From positions 1 through 49,077 of the forward strand of contig CANRNV010000006.1 in the NCBI GenBank assembly GCA_947632125.1: a DNA stretch of 49,077 bases, read 5' to 3'. Shown here in pieces: positions 7,432 through 16,518 of the stretch (position 1 is the stretch's first letter; every line of letters begins with the position of its first letter). A program made the translations under genes and the position numbers. The notes under the pieces are model-generated. The model saw only the letters and a list, made by a program, of their open reading frames with translations. It searched no databases and was not told the DNA's origin. The DNA comes from an uncultured Clostridia bacterium (GTDB taxonomy: Bacteria; Bacillota; Clostridia; Christensenellales; Pumilibacteraceae).

Positions 7432-8046
7432 CTATCTCCTTTGGATAAAGACAAGCACGGCGCCTCCCCCCACCTTGACGTTCACCTTTTCGCCTATCGA
7501 AGTGTTGGACATTCCGATAAGGTGAAGCTTGTTGAGGGTAAGTCCGCCTGCGTAAAATTTCAGTCCATCCGAAGATATTATATGCGCCGTGTCGGTATAA
7601 GGTACGATGGAAACGGTCATATTTTTTTCAACGCGCTCGCTTAGCTCCTTTTCGACATAGTAAACGTCGTAACGATCGCCTCGAAGCACCGCCCTCATCC
7701 CCTTGGAGGCGGCAAGCGCAAGCAAGGCGTAATTGGCATATTCGTGGTCGGGTCTGCCGCCGCTCGCTCCGTAGATGTCGACTTCCTCGGCATGACCCAC
7801 CATTTCCAAAACGGCAAGGTGCCCGTCGGTATAGTCCTTGTCCACGGGGAACCGCTTAACCTCTTTACCGCTCGGAACCGCTTTTATCGAGTCGAAGTCG
7901 CCGAGTAAAACGTCGGGGTCGGCATAGCCTTTAAGGTAATCATACGCTCCGTCGGCGCACACCGTAAACGAACTCGCGTAATCTATCGAAGCGAGAATTT
8001 CTTTTTGCGGCGGATCGCCGTTAAGAAAAATCAGCCCTCTTTTCAT
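7432..8046 (-). CDS. thiN: Thiamine pyrophosphokinase
   Basis: A 204-residue enzyme that transfers pyrophosphate from ATP to thiamine, giving the cofactor TPP in the cytosol. Seen: CADGAYDYL (about 30-38), LGDFDSI (about 48-54) and DKDYTDGHLA (about 69-78), the ATP/Mg and substrate site of the family, then GASGGRPDHEYANYALL, and a C-terminal beta domain with GMSNTSIGEKVNVKVGGGAVLVFIQ. Full length. Start overlaps the rpe stop by 4 bases (ATGA). It is the penultimate gene of the long operon and is followed three bases later by spoVM. Confidence 0.95.
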   Translation of the reverse strand: MKRGLIFLNGDPPQKEILASIDYASSFTVCADGAYDYLKGYADPDVLLGDFDSIKAVPSGKEVKRFPVDKDYTDGHLAVLEMVGHAEEVDIYGASGGRPDHEYANYALLALAASKGMRAVLRGDRYDVYYVEKELSERVEKNMTVSIVPYTDTAHIISSDGLKFYAGGLTLNKLHLIGMSNTSIGEKVNVKVGGGAVLVFIQRR

Positions 8047-8690
8047 CCTCTCATCCTCAAAATCGTCGCTTTGGGATCGGGGCTGCCGAATATTGCGCTG
8101 CCGGCAACTATCGCCTCGGCGCCCGCCTTTACCGCGTCGCCGACGTTCTGCTCATTGATCCCTCCGTCCACCTCGATAATGCAATTGGGGCTGATTATGT
8201 CACGCATAGCTTGGAGCTCTTTCAGCTTGTTAAGTGCATTTTCGATAAATTTCTGACCGCCGAACCCCGGATGAACGCTCATGACAAGGGCGATGTCGCA
8301 TATCGGCAAAAGCTCCATTAAAGCCGAAACGGGGGTGTCGGGACTTATGACCGCGCCGCATTTGCAGCCACGCTTTTTAATAAGTTCGAGCGTTTCCGCT
8401 GCCCTATCCGTCGACTCGACCTGAATGGTGAGATAGTCCGCGCCCGCATCCGTAAATTGCGGAACGTATCTTATCGGCTCGGTTATCATGAGGTGCACGT
8501 CGAGCGGAAGAGATGTGACCTTGCGTATGTCCTTGATCATCTTGGGTCCGAACGTGATGTTGGGGACGAAGAGCCCGTCCATAACGTCGCAGTGTATCCA
8601 ATCCGCGCCCGAATTTTCCATGCGGCGGACCTCCTCACCCATTTTCGTAAAGTCGGCGCTCAGGATCGATGGTGCGATTATTGTTTTCAT
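8043..8690 (-). CDS. rpe: Ribulose-phosphate 3-epimerase
   Basis: A 215-residue TIM-barrel enzyme interconverting ribulose 5-phosphate and xylulose 5-phosphate in the pentose phosphate pathway. Seen: IAPSILSADFTKMGEEV at the N-terminus, DWIHCDVMDGLFVPNITFGP, DVHLMI, the phosphate-binding loops (VHPGFGGQKFIE, VDGGI, VAGSAIFG) and the metal-binding His/Asp of the family. Complete. It overlaps thiN by 4 bases and follows rlmN by 2 bases. In Bacillus three genes (prpC, prkC, rsgA) sit between rlmN and rpe; here there is no room for them. Confidence 0.97.
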   Translation of the reverse strand: MKTIIAPSILSADFTKMGEEVRRMENSGADWIHCDVMDGLFVPNITFGPKMIKDIRKVTSLPLDVHLMITEPIRYVPQFTDAGADYLTIQVESTDRAAETLELIKKRGCKCGAVISPDTPVSALMELLPICDIALVMSVHPGFGGQKFIENALNKLKELQAMRDIISPNCIIEVDGGINEQNVGDAVKAGAEAIVAGSAIFGSPDPKATILRMRG

Positions 8691-8692
8691 AG

Positions 8693-9721
8693 TTACTCCT
8701 TTTTACTGTCAAGGTAGCTGCGACGAAGCTGTCCGCACGCCCCCATAATGTCACTTCCAAAAGATTTTCGTATTGTTGCCGAGATTTTTTCGGCGTGAAG
8801 CCTACCCAAAAACCTCTCGGCTTCGGACTTGGTACAGCCCTCGAGATGCTTCTCCTTTACGGGATTGAGCATGATAAGGTTGATATGGCTCGGATAGCCC
8901 TTGGTTATTTCTTTAAGGCGTTTGACGTCGAAGTAATCGATGTTTTTGCCCTTTATCATGGAATATTCGTAGATTATCCGCCTACCCGTCTTGTTAAAGT
9001 AATACTTTGCCGCGTCCACGACCTCGCTTATCGAGTATTTGTTGGCTATGGGCATAAGCTGCCGCCTTATTTCGTCGGTGGTGGCATGAAGCGAAATCGA
9101 AAGCGTGACGCCTAAGCCGTCGTCGGCAAGTTGTCTTATCCTATCCGTAAGCCCGCAAGTCGAAAGCGAAATATTGCGCCGACTGATATTTATGCCGTCC
9201 TCGCTTGACACAAGGCGCAAAAACTTGACGACATTGTCGTAATTGTCGAGCGGTTCGCCGCTTCCCATAAGTACGAGATTGGTTATGTTGCGTTCGAGCG
9301 GTCCGCCTTTCAACCTGTTTACCGACAGGACCTGACCGAGCATTTCGCCGCTCGTAAGGTTGCGCACGAGCCCGCCTATGCCGGAAGCGCAAAAGGCGCA
9401 GCCCATTCTGCACCCGACCTGCGTGGAAACGCACAAAGTGCTTCCGTAATCGTGCGGCATAAATACGCCCTCTATGATATTGCCGTCGTCGAGCCTATAC
9501 AAAAGCTTCATCGAGCCGTCGACCGAAACGAGCTTTTCGATGATTTCGACGCCGACCGTGTATTTTTCGCCGAGTTCCTGCCTCAGCGCAAGCGGCAAGG
9601 CGGAGATCTCCTGTATTTTGAGCCCCGCTTGCAATCCCGAATACAACTGCTTCACTCTGTATGACGGGCTGAGATCGAGCGTCAAAGCAAGTTCATCAAA
9701 ATCGAGATCCAATAGGTTCAT
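8693..9721 (-). CDS. rlmN: 23S rRNA/tRNA adenine C2-methyltransferase RlmN (radical SAM)
   Basis: A 342-residue radical-SAM enzyme that methylates C2 of A2503 in 23S rRNA and A37 of some tRNAs. Seen: the 4Fe-4S cluster motif CRMGCAFC (about 103-110) after STQVGC, GSGEPLDNYDNV, SISLHA, YEYSMIKGKNI, LIMLNPVKE, and the C-terminal IRKSFGSDIMGACGQL, whose Cys matches the second catalytic Cys. Full length. Start overlaps the rsmB stop by 4 bases. The substrate fit between 23S rRNA and tRNA is known for the family, not shown here. Confidence 0.97.
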   Translation of the reverse strand: MNLLDLDFDELALTLDLSPSYRVKQLYSGLQAGLKIQEISALPLALRQELGEKYTVGVEIIEKLVSVDGSMKLLYRLDDGNIIEGVFMPHDYGSTLCVSTQVGCRMGCAFCASGIGGLVRNLTSGEMLGQVLSVNRLKGGPLERNITNLVLMGSGEPLDNYDNVVKFLRLVSSEDGINISRRNISLSTCGLTDRIRQLADDGLGVTLSISLHATTDEIRRQLMPIANKYSISEVVDAAKYYFNKTGRRIIYEYSMIKGKNIDYFDVKRLKEITKGYPSHINLIMLNPVKEKHLEGCTKSEAERFLGRLHAEKISATIRKSFGSDIMGACGQLRRSYLDSKKE

Positions 9722-10983
9722 TGCTTTCTCCTCATTCTTGCCACGAAGAAGCCGTCAAATCCCTCGCCCATTTGAGGGAACAGGTGAACCATGCCGTCGT
9801 CGCCAAAGTCGGACTGTATCTTTTCCAATGTGAATTGGGGATTGTCACGCAAAAATTCGGCTATATTTTCCTCGTTTTCCTCTTTTAGCACCGTGCAGGT
9901 CGAGTAGCACAACAAGCCACCGACCTTGACGTAATTTTTGGCGTTATCCAAAATATTTATTTGCAGCCTTTTAAGCTTTTCGATGTCGCTCGGCTTCTTA
10001 TTCAAAAGTACGTCGGGCTTGTTTTTGTACACGCCCAGCCCGCTGCACGGCACGTCGCATATCACTATATCGCACTTGTTTATCCATTCGGGGAAGATGA
10101 CGGTTGCGTCGTTGAGAATTACCTTTACGTCGGACTTCATGCGCTTAACGTACTTTTTGATGAGTTCCACTCGGTGAGGATGCAGATCGCAGCAATATAT
10201 GGATGCACCGGCTGCAAGTTCTTCGAGGTAGACGGATTTTCCGCCGGGAGCGCCGCAAAGGTCGAGCACGACGGGCGACCCGCCGACACCTTGAATATAG
10301 CAATTGACAGCTATCATCGACGAAAGCGACTGCACGGTATAGTACGACTTATTGAGCGACGCGAGTTTATCGTGCTCGACAAAGTATCCGAGTTGTGTCT
10401 TGCGAAAGTCACCGAGCAGTTTTTCGAACTCCTCTTTATCTATGACCCTGCTGTTGTTGCGAATATGGATGAGTTTGTTGTTTTGCGCCGAAAGAAATTG
10501 TTTGGTAAATTCATATCCGTATTCGGACACGAGTTTATCGCATATCCAAAGCGGCACGCTGAAATTGACGGAAAGATATTTCGTTCCGCCGTCGTCTTTC
10601 GGCAACTCCACCTCCTCGCTGCGGCGAAGAACGGCGTTGACAAAACCGCTTGCTCCCACCTTTCCCACTTGCTTGGTAAGCTTGACTATTTCGTTTACAG
10701 CCGCATATGCGGGGGTAGACATACATCTTATATGATACAGACCCATTTTTATGAGCAACTCTATGCTCGTCTTGGGCTTTTTGCCCGCTATGCTGCGAAT
10801 TATATAGTCGAACTGAACGCTTTTTTCGATAACGCCGTAAAACAGATTGGTTATGTACGCTTTATCCTTTTCGTCCTTTATGGAGTTTAGGCAATTGTTA
10901 AGTTGCAAGGAAGCGTATGCACCCTCGATAAAAACGTCGCAAAGCAAATTGTAACATATGGCAATTCTTTCGTTACTTTCCAA
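9718..10983 (-). CDS. rsmB: 16S rRNA m5C967 methyltransferase RsmB
   Basis: A 421-residue SAM-dependent methyltransferase acting on 16S rRNA. Seen: an N-terminal NusB-like RNA-binding domain (about 1-135, YITNLFYGVIEKSVQFDYII, TPAYAAVNEIVKLTKQ, GFVNAVLRR), then the catalytic domain with SAM motif LDLCGAPGGKSVYLEEL (about 241-257), DVPCSGLGV holding one catalytic Cys and GGLLCYSTCTVLKEENE holding the nucleophilic Cys (about 366-380). Complete and of normal length. It overlaps fmt by 11 bases and rlmN by 4, so it is in the middle of the translation-linked part of the operon. Confidence 0.96.
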   Translation of the reverse strand: MESNERIAICYNLLCDVFIEGAYASLQLNNCLNSIKDEKDKAYITNLFYGVIEKSVQFDYIIRSIAGKKPKTSIELLIKMGLYHIRCMSTPAYAAVNEIVKLTKQVGKVGASGFVNAVLRRSEEVELPKDDGGTKYLSVNFSVPLWICDKLVSEYGYEFTKQFLSAQNNKLIHIRNNSRVIDKEEFEKLLGDFRKTQLGYFVEHDKLASLNKSYYTVQSLSSMIAVNCYIQGVGGSPVVLDLCGAPGGKSVYLEELAAGASIYCCDLHPHRVELIKKYVKRMKSDVKVILNDATVIFPEWINKCDIVICDVPCSGLGVYKNKPDVLLNKKPSDIEKLKRLQINILDNAKNYVKVGGLLCYSTCTVLKEENEENIAEFLRDNPQFTLEKIQSDFGDDGMVHLFPQMGEGFDGFFVARMRRKQ

Positions 10984-11890
10984 GATGATCTCCGACTTTT
11001 ATTTTTTTTCCGTTGATAAATTCAAGGTCGCTCATTACCTTTTTCGAGGCGGGTTGAACGGCGTTCAGCCTCAGCGCACCCTTTCCGCACGCGACAATAA
11101 GTCCGTGCGCCTTGTCGCAAAAAATGACCTCGCCCGCATCGCCGTCGCCCTCGGACAAAGTCGCCGAGAGAACTTTAAGTCTTTCGCCGTTAAGCGTCGT
11201 ATAGGCAATGGGCGTAGGATTGAACGCTCGTATCTTGTTGTAAATATCCCTTGCGTTTAGGCTCAGATCGAGTTTTTCGTCGCCGCTCAATATCTTTTTG
11301 CAGTGCGACGCCCTCTTTTCGTCCTGTTTGACGGGCTCGATCGTGCCGTCGCCTATCCTTTTGAGCGTTTCGATAAGCAGGTCGCCGCCTTTTTCCGCAA
11401 GTTTTTCGCTTAGTTCGCCCGCCGTCATCTCGCCGATGGCGACTTCTTGGGACAAGAGCACATCGCCCGTGTCCATTCCCTCGTTTGTTTTCATTATGCT
11501 CACACCCGTAACGTCATCTCCGTTTAGGATAGCCGACTGAATGGGCGAGCTTCCCCTATACGACGGAAGCAGCGAGGCGTGCACGTTGATCACTCCGTAA
11601 GGCGGAATGTCCAAAATTTCTTTGGATAAAATCTGACCGTAAGCGGCGGTCACGAAGATATCCGCGCCGATGGCTTTGAGTTCGTTCACCCCGCTCTTTA
11701 CTCGCTCGAATTGAAAGACGGGAATGTTGTTTTTCTCGGCAAACAGACTTGCGGGCGTGGGAATAAGCCGATTTTTGCGGTCTTTCAACCTATTCGGCTG
11801 GGACACTATCGCAATCACCTCATGGAAGCGGACCAGCTTGGCTAAGACGGCGACTGAAAAATCGGACGTCCCGAAAAACGCTACGCGCAT
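10973..11890 (-). CDS. fmt: Methionyl-tRNA formyltransferase
   Basis: A 305-residue enzyme that formylates Met on initiator tRNA using 10-formyl-THF. Seen: RVAFFGTSDFSVAVLAKL at the start, HASLLPSYRGSSPIQSAI (catalytic Asn-Val-His and SLLPxxRG), NGDDVTGVSIMKTNEGMDTGDVL, and a C-terminal OB-like tRNA-binding domain (RAFNPTPIAYTTLNGERLKVL). Start overlaps the def stop by one base (TAATG). Paired with def so formyl addition and removal are made together. Confidence 0.97.
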   Translation of the reverse strand: MRVAFFGTSDFSVAVLAKLVRFHEVIAIVSQPNRLKDRKNRLIPTPASLFAEKNNIPVFQFERVKSGVNELKAIGADIFVTAAYGQILSKEILDIPPYGVINVHASLLPSYRGSSPIQSAILNGDDVTGVSIMKTNEGMDTGDVLLSQEVAIGEMTAGELSEKLAEKGGDLLIETLKRIGDGTIEPVKQDEKRASHCKKILSGDEKLDLSLNARDIYNKIRAFNPTPIAYTTLNGERLKVLSATLSEGDGDAGEVIFCDKAHGLIVACGKGALRLNAVQPASKKVMSDLEFINGKKIKVGDHLGK

Positions 11891-12342
11891 TACTCGACTT
11901 CCTCCGTGATCTTGTCGATAAACAAATTGCCGTCGAGGTGGTCGATCTCATGGCAAAATGCCACGGCGGTGAGCCCCTCCGCTTTGTATTCATGCTCTTT
12001 TCCGAAGCGGTCCGACGCCCTTACCACCACCGTTTTGGGACGCTCGACATAGCCGTGCCTGTTGGGAATGGACAAGCAGCCCTCTATCACCTTTTGCTTG
12101 CCCGATTTCGACACAATGACGGGATTTATCAGCTCGTACATGGTCTTGCCGTCCACGCAGACGACGCAGATGCGTCTGAGGATACCGACCTGAGGACCCG
12201 CAAGTCCCACTCCGTCGGCTGCAAACATCGTTTCTTTCATATCGTCGAGCAGTTCGCCGAGGTGATTGTTAAAGGTCACGACGTCGTAGCATTTGCTACG
12301 CAAAGTCGGATCGCCTATTTGGAGAATATTTCTGAGTGCCAT
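11890..12342 (-). CDS. def: Peptide deformylase
   Basis: A 150-residue metallo-enzyme removing the formyl group from nascent proteins. Seen: motif 1 GVGLAGPQVG (about 45-54; Ala-to-Gly in the usual GxGLAAPQ), motif 2 EGCLSIP with the metal Cys (about 89-95), motif 3 HEIDHLDG with both metal His and the catalytic Glu (about 130-137). Normal length for a type 1 deformylase. Ten bases downstream of priA with SD AAGGAG, one-base overlap with fmt. Confidence 0.97.
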   Translation of the reverse strand: MALRNILQIGDPTLRSKCYDVVTFNNHLGELLDDMKETMFAADGVGLAGPQVGILRRICVVCVDGKTMYELINPVIVSKSGKQKVIEGCLSIPNRHGYVERPKTVVVRASDRFGKEHEYKAEGLTAVAFCHEIDHLDGNLFIDKITEEVE

Positions 12343-12352
12343 ATTTTGCTCC

Positions 12353-14530
12353 TTAACTCAAATTATTGGGATTAACTTCCACAAAGATACTGACCTTGCC
12401 GCTTATATACTCGTCGGCAATCGCATAAATTTCGGGCAGACGGTCGTAGTCGGGCGTTACCCTCATCAGCACTTGCGCTCGTCGCTTGTTCTTTATCAGT
12501 TTGAGCGGCGACCACATATAGCTGAGGAAAACGAACCGCTTGTCCCCATCCGAAAGCGTTTTTATCCTTTCGAATACGTTTTTGAGCACGCTCGCCACCT
12601 CGATTTCGTTCTCGCCCGATACAAGCAAGCGTACTATGCGGGTAAACGGCGGGAACTTGGTGACCTCGCGAAGATTGCACTCCTTTTCGAAGAACTTTTT
12701 GTAGTCGCCGCTCACCGCATACTTATATACATAATGGTTGGGAGAATAGGTTTGAAGTACCACCACTCCCGGCTTATCGTTGCGTCCCGCTCTGCCCGCC
12801 ACCTGCGTGATAAGTTGATAGGTGCGTTCGGTGGCACGGTAATCGGCAAAGTGCAAACTCATGTCCGCATCGACTATGCCGACAAGCGTTACGTCGGGAA
12901 AGTCATGTCCTTTGGCTATCATTTGCGTGCCCACCAAGATTTTCGCTTTCTTTTCGGCGAACTTACGCAAGATCTCGAAGTGAGCGTCTTTGCCTTGCGT
13001 GGTGTCGTTGTCCATTCTAAGCACGGTTTCGCCGGGAAACATCTGTTTAAGCGCCTCCGCGACCGTTTCGGTCCCCATGTATCCCCGCTTAATGTGCTCC
13101 GAACCGCAATTCGGGCAGACCGTCAGCGCCTTGTAGCGATTGCCGCAATAGTGGCATTTGAGCGAATCTTCCTCCTTGTGATAGACGAGCGAAACGTCGC
13201 ATTGTTCGCACTTGGCGACGTAACCGCACGAGCGGCACATAAGGTACGAGGAATAACCTCTGCGATTGATGAAGATCATCGCTTGATTGCCCGCCTCGAT
13301 GCAATTATGCAACTCGGCTTCGAGCCTTGCCGAAAACACGCCGTTATTTCCACGATAGACCTCGTCGATCATATTGACGACGAAAATATCGGGAAGAGGT
13401 CGCTTGTTTATGCGCTCCGGCAGCTCGATAAGTTCGTATTCCCCGTTTTTTGCCTTGTAATAGCTTTCTATCGAGGGAGTTGCGCTGCCCAAAATGAGGT
13501 TGCAACCGTTGAACTTGCGTCGAAATTCGGCGACCTCGCTCGTGACGTACCTCGGATTGCTTTCCGAAGTATAACTCCCGTCGTGTTCTTCGTCGATGAT
13601 GATTATACCGACGTTTTTGAGCGGAGCGAAAATCGCGCTTCTTGCGCCGACCGCAACGCTCGCCTCGCCCGTTATCAATCTGCGCCACTCGTCAAAACGC
13701 TCTCCCGCGCTGAGCCCGCTATGTAAGAGCGCAACCTTAGAGCCGAATCTCGCCCTGAACCCTGCCATTATTTGCGGGGTCAAAGAAATTTCCGGCACGA
13801 GCATTATCGCAGTTTTATTTAGGGCAAGCGCGGCGGCGATGCAGTGCATATATACCTCGGTTTTGCCGCTGCCCGTTACGCCGTGCAACAAAAACGTCTT
13901 ATCTTTTGCGTTCATTACGGTCGATACCGCATGGCTTTGTGCCTCGGTTAGTTCGACCGAATTATCCGAAAATTCGAGATTTTTGTAGGGAGTACGCATG
14001 ATTTCTCCATCTCGAACCCTAAGTATGTCACGCATAATCAGGTTGCGTACGCTCGCTGCCGAACAATTTGCGTTTAATTCGGACAAGGCAACCTCGCCCT
14101 TTGCGAGCACGTAGTTATATGCGTCAAGCTGCATTTTTGCGCTTGGTTTTATCAAGCCGAAAGCGTCGGGATTTGCATAGACGAATTTTCGACTGAGTGC
14201 CTTGACCTTGCCCCCTCGCATTTGAGCGGGGATGAAAAGCCTAAGCACGTCAATTATACGCAAGTGGTAATTCCCGATCATAAAGTTCATAAGAGCGAGC
14301 ATTTCGGGCGTGATGACGGGATAGTCGTCAAGCTTAGAATAGACGCTCTTGATTTTGTCGGGCGGACAGGATGAATTTTCGTTAAGTTCTATGACGTACC
14401 CTTCTATTCTTCTTTGACCGAAAGGGACCATTACCCTGTCGCCTGCCGAAAGCGAAAGTTCGCCTACGTCATAGTCGAATATCCTATCGAGTTCGTTGTT
14501 ACTTATATCTACTATTACCTTAGCGTACAT
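12353..14530 (-). CDS. priA: Primosomal protein N' (replication restart helicase PriA)
   Basis: A 725-residue helicase that recognises abandoned forks and reloads the replisome. Seen: N-terminal DNA-binding domain (AKVIVDISNNELDRIFDYDV), Walker A HGVTGSGKTEVY (about 217-228), DEEH Walker B, GSATPS motif, then the zinc-binding insert with four CxxC pairs (CRSCGYVAKCEQC ... CHYCGNRY ... CPNCGSEHI, about 435-480), and the C-terminal helicase lobe with QVAGRAGR. Full length. Start overlaps the coaBC stop by 11 bases. Confidence 0.97.
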   Translation of the reverse strand: MYAKVIVDISNNELDRIFDYDVGELSLSAGDRVMVPFGQRRIEGYVIELNENSSCPPDKIKSVYSKLDDYPVITPEMLALMNFMIGNYHLRIIDVLRLFIPAQMRGGKVKALSRKFVYANPDAFGLIKPSAKMQLDAYNYVLAKGEVALSELNANCSAASVRNLIMRDILRVRDGEIMRTPYKNLEFSDNSVELTEAQSHAVSTVMNAKDKTFLLHGVTGSGKTEVYMHCIAAALALNKTAIMLVPEISLTPQIMAGFRARFGSKVALLHSGLSAGERFDEWRRLITGEASVAVGARSAIFAPLKNVGIIIIDEEHDGSYTSESNPRYVTSEVAEFRRKFNGCNLILGSATPSIESYYKAKNGEYELIELPERINKRPLPDIFVVNMIDEVYRGNNGVFSARLEAELHNCIEAGNQAMIFINRRGYSSYLMCRSCGYVAKCEQCDVSLVYHKEEDSLKCHYCGNRYKALTVCPNCGSEHIKRGYMGTETVAEALKQMFPGETVLRMDNDTTQGKDAHFEILRKFAEKKAKILVGTQMIAKGHDFPDVTLVGIVDADMSLHFADYRATERTYQLITQVAGRAGRNDKPGVVVLQTYSPNHYVYKYAVSGDYKKFFEKECNLREVTKFPPFTRIVRLLVSGENEIEVASVLKNVFERIKTLSDGDKRFVFLSYMWSPLKLIKNKRRAQVLMRVTPDYDRLPEIYAIADEYISGKVSIFVEVNPNNLS

Positions 14531-15701
14531 TTAATATTTTGTCCAAAATTATATCGGCAAGGGCGTCCTTACTCATTATCGGCAAGGGCAAAACCTCGTC
14601 ACCGGTGATCAAAGTCGCAATGTTGGTGTCCGTGTAAAAGCCCGCACCCTTTTCCGTCACGTCGTTAGCCACCACAAGGTCGGCGTTTTTTCTCTGTAAT
14701 TTGAGTTTGGCGTTTTCGATAAGGTTATCGGTTTCCGCCGCAAACACCACAAGCTTTGCTCCCGCTTTATCCTTGCCGACGCAAGCGGCTATATCGGGAT
14801 TTTTGCGTAATTTAAGGGTAAGTTGCTCGTCTTTTATCTTGGATGAACGGTACTCCGTCCCGTAATCGGCTGGCGCGGCAGCCATAATCACATAGTCCGC
14901 CCCGATACGCAGCCTCATCACCGATTCGAGCATCTCCTCGGTGGTCGTGACCTTGACGTACTCGACGCCCTCGACAGGCTCAACGTCGATAAAACCGACG
15001 ACCGCCTTTACCGTCGCCCCGCGTGATAGAGCCGCCTTAATGATCGCCATGCCCATCTTGCCGCTGCTTGCGTTTGTAATGAACCTCACGGGGTCGATTT
15101 TCTCCCGCGTCGCGCCGAGAGTGACCAGCACGGTCTTGCCGATAAGGTCGCACCTTAACTTCAACAGTTCCTCCGCGCGCGCCACGATCGCCTTGGGATC
15201 GGCAAGTCGCCCCTTGCCCGTGTCGCCGCAAGCGAGCAAGCCGACATCGGGCTCGACAAAGTAAAAGCCTCGCCTTGTGAGCGTAGCTTCGTTTTCCTTG
15301 TACGCAGCGCTTTCGTACATATTCACATTCATGGCGGGCGCTATGAGCACGGGCTTTTTTGCCGCCATAACGCACGTCGTCAAAAAGTCGTCCGCAATTC
15401 CCGACGCCAATTTGCCCACGACGTTAGCCGTACACGGCGCAATAATAAAAAGATCGCACTTTTTCGCAAGCGAAACATGTTCGACCTCCCACTCTCTGTC
15501 GGGGTCGAAGTTGCGTAAAACGACCTTATTGCCCGAAAGCGTTTCAAAGGTGAGCGGCGTAACAAATTCGGTCGCATTTTGCGTCATTATCACGTGAACG
15601 CAAGCCCCTTTCTTTTTCAGCAGGCTGACAATTTCGCAAGCTTTGTAAGCCGCTATTCCGCCCGTTACGCAAACGCCTATTGTCTTACCCGAAAAAATCA
15701 A
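14520..15701 (-). CDS. coaBC: Bifunctional phosphopantothenoylcysteine decarboxylase / PPC synthetase
   Basis: A 393-residue fusion enzyme of coenzyme A synthesis: CoaB ligates cysteine to 4'-phosphopantothenate (CTP-dependent) and CoaC decarboxylates the product. Seen: N-terminal flavoprotein CoaC with GVTGGIAAYKACEIV, the catalytic His in VEHVSLAKK region, PAMNVNMYE (about 124-132, the PXMNXXMW motif), and ACGDTGKGRLAD; C-terminal CoaB with VLVTLGATREKIDPVRFITNASSGKMG (split at about 190-216) and KIRKN-like LRKNPDI. Complete. One base separates it from rpoZ. Confidence 0.96.
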   Translation of the reverse strand: MIFSGKTIGVCVTGGIAAYKACEIVSLLKKKGACVHVIMTQNATEFVTPLTFETLSGNKVVLRNFDPDREWEVEHVSLAKKCDLFIIAPCTANVVGKLASGIADDFLTTCVMAAKKPVLIAPAMNVNMYESAAYKENEATLTRRGFYFVEPDVGLLACGDTGKGRLADPKAIVARAEELLKLRCDLIGKTVLVTLGATREKIDPVRFITNASSGKMGMAIIKAALSRGATVKAVVGFIDVEPVEGVEYVKVTTTEEMLESVMRLRIGADYVIMAAAPADYGTEYRSSKIKDEQLTLKLRKNPDIAACVGKDKAGAKLVVFAAETDNLIENAKLKLQRKNADLVVANDVTEKGAGFYTDTNIATLITGDEVLPLPIMSKDALADIILDKILNVR

Positions 15702-15702
15702 T

Positions 15703-15900
15703 TCAGTCCTCGTAAGCGAGTTTTACTTTGCCGCTTTGGACTTCCTTGGCGGCATACGAAATGGAATTTTCGTTGGTCGCAGCCAAAAAATCCGCTTTTT
15801 TGTCCTCGAGCACCCTCGCTCTTTGAGCCACAAGGCATACGAGAGCGTACTTGCAACCTACTTTATCTATCAACTTATCGATAGGCGGATCGATCAACAT
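15703..15900 (-). CDS. rpoZ: RNA polymerase omega subunit
   Basis: A 65-residue omega subunit, which clamps the beta' chain and helps polymerase assembly. Seen: IDKLIDKVGCKYALVCLVAQRARVL, the family's alpha-helical core, and the AAKEVQSGKV tail. Short and divergent, but the position between gmk and coaBC is the conserved one. SD GGAGG seven bases before ATG. Confidence 0.92.
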   Translation of the reverse strand: MLIDPPIDKLIDKVGCKYALVCLVAQRARVLEDKKADFLAATNENSISYAAKEVQSGKVKLAYED

Positions 15901-15915
15901 TTTATGTTCTCCTCC

Positions 15916-16518
15916 TTATTCATCAAGTATTTTCTTTATTTTCGAACCATTCCTGAAAGTCCTAAGCCCCTCGGAACGAATTATCGACACAACTTCATCG
16001 ACGGCAACGCCGAGATCGTCGTTAAAAACCACATAGTCGAAGTATTTGCTTTCGGCTATTTCCCGCTTAGCCTCGGAGAGCCGACGAACTATGCTCTCCT
16101 CGGAATCGGTCGCCCTGCCTCGAAGCCTCGCTTCGAGCGTGGCGAGCGACGGCGGCATAATGAAGATGGAAACGCAATCCCCGAATTTGCTCTTTATCTG
16201 CCGAGCGCCCCTCACGTCGATTTCGAGCATGATCTTTCCGCCCGCCTCGACCACGTCGAGCGCACGCTTTTTGGGCGTTCCGTACTTGTTGCCGAACACT
16301 TCGGCATATTCAAGCAAGCCGTCGCCGTTTATCATCTCGTCGAATTGCTCGTTTGTCAAAAAGTAATATTCGACCCCGTCCTTTTCGTTCCCACGCGGAG
16401 CGCGCGTAGTTGCCGAAATCGAGGTTGCGATGTCGGGCATAATTTTAAGCACGGCGTTGTAAATGGTGCCTTTACCCGTCCCCGACGGACCGGAAATAAC
16501 GATCAACATTCCCGACAT
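15916..16518 (-). CDS. gmk: Guanylate kinase
   Basis: A 200-residue kinase converting GMP to GDP with ATP. Seen: P-loop ISGPSGTGKGTIYN (about 7-20), SISATTRAPRGNEKDGVEYYF GMP-binding segment, GTPKKR, MLEIDVRGARQIK, FIMPPSLATLEARLRGR and DYVVFND. Full length. Start overlaps the yicC stop by one base. In Bacillus the biofilm/osmo regulator remA sits between yicC and gmk; here it is absent. Confidence 0.97.
   Translation of the reverse strand: MSGMLIVISGPSGTGKGTIYNAVLKIMPDIATSISATTRAPRGNEKDGVEYYFLTNEQFDEMINGDGLLEYAEVFGNKYGTPKKRALDVVEAGGKIMLEIDVRGARQIKSKFGDCVSIFIMPPSLATLEARLRGRATDSEESIVRRLSEAKREIAESKYFDYVVFNDDLGVAVDEVVSIIRSEGLRTFRNGSKIKKILDE

Noticed and set aside
12293..13726. A 477-codon open frame on the plus strand
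   Set aside because: Antisense to priA and the start of def; no recognisable protein.
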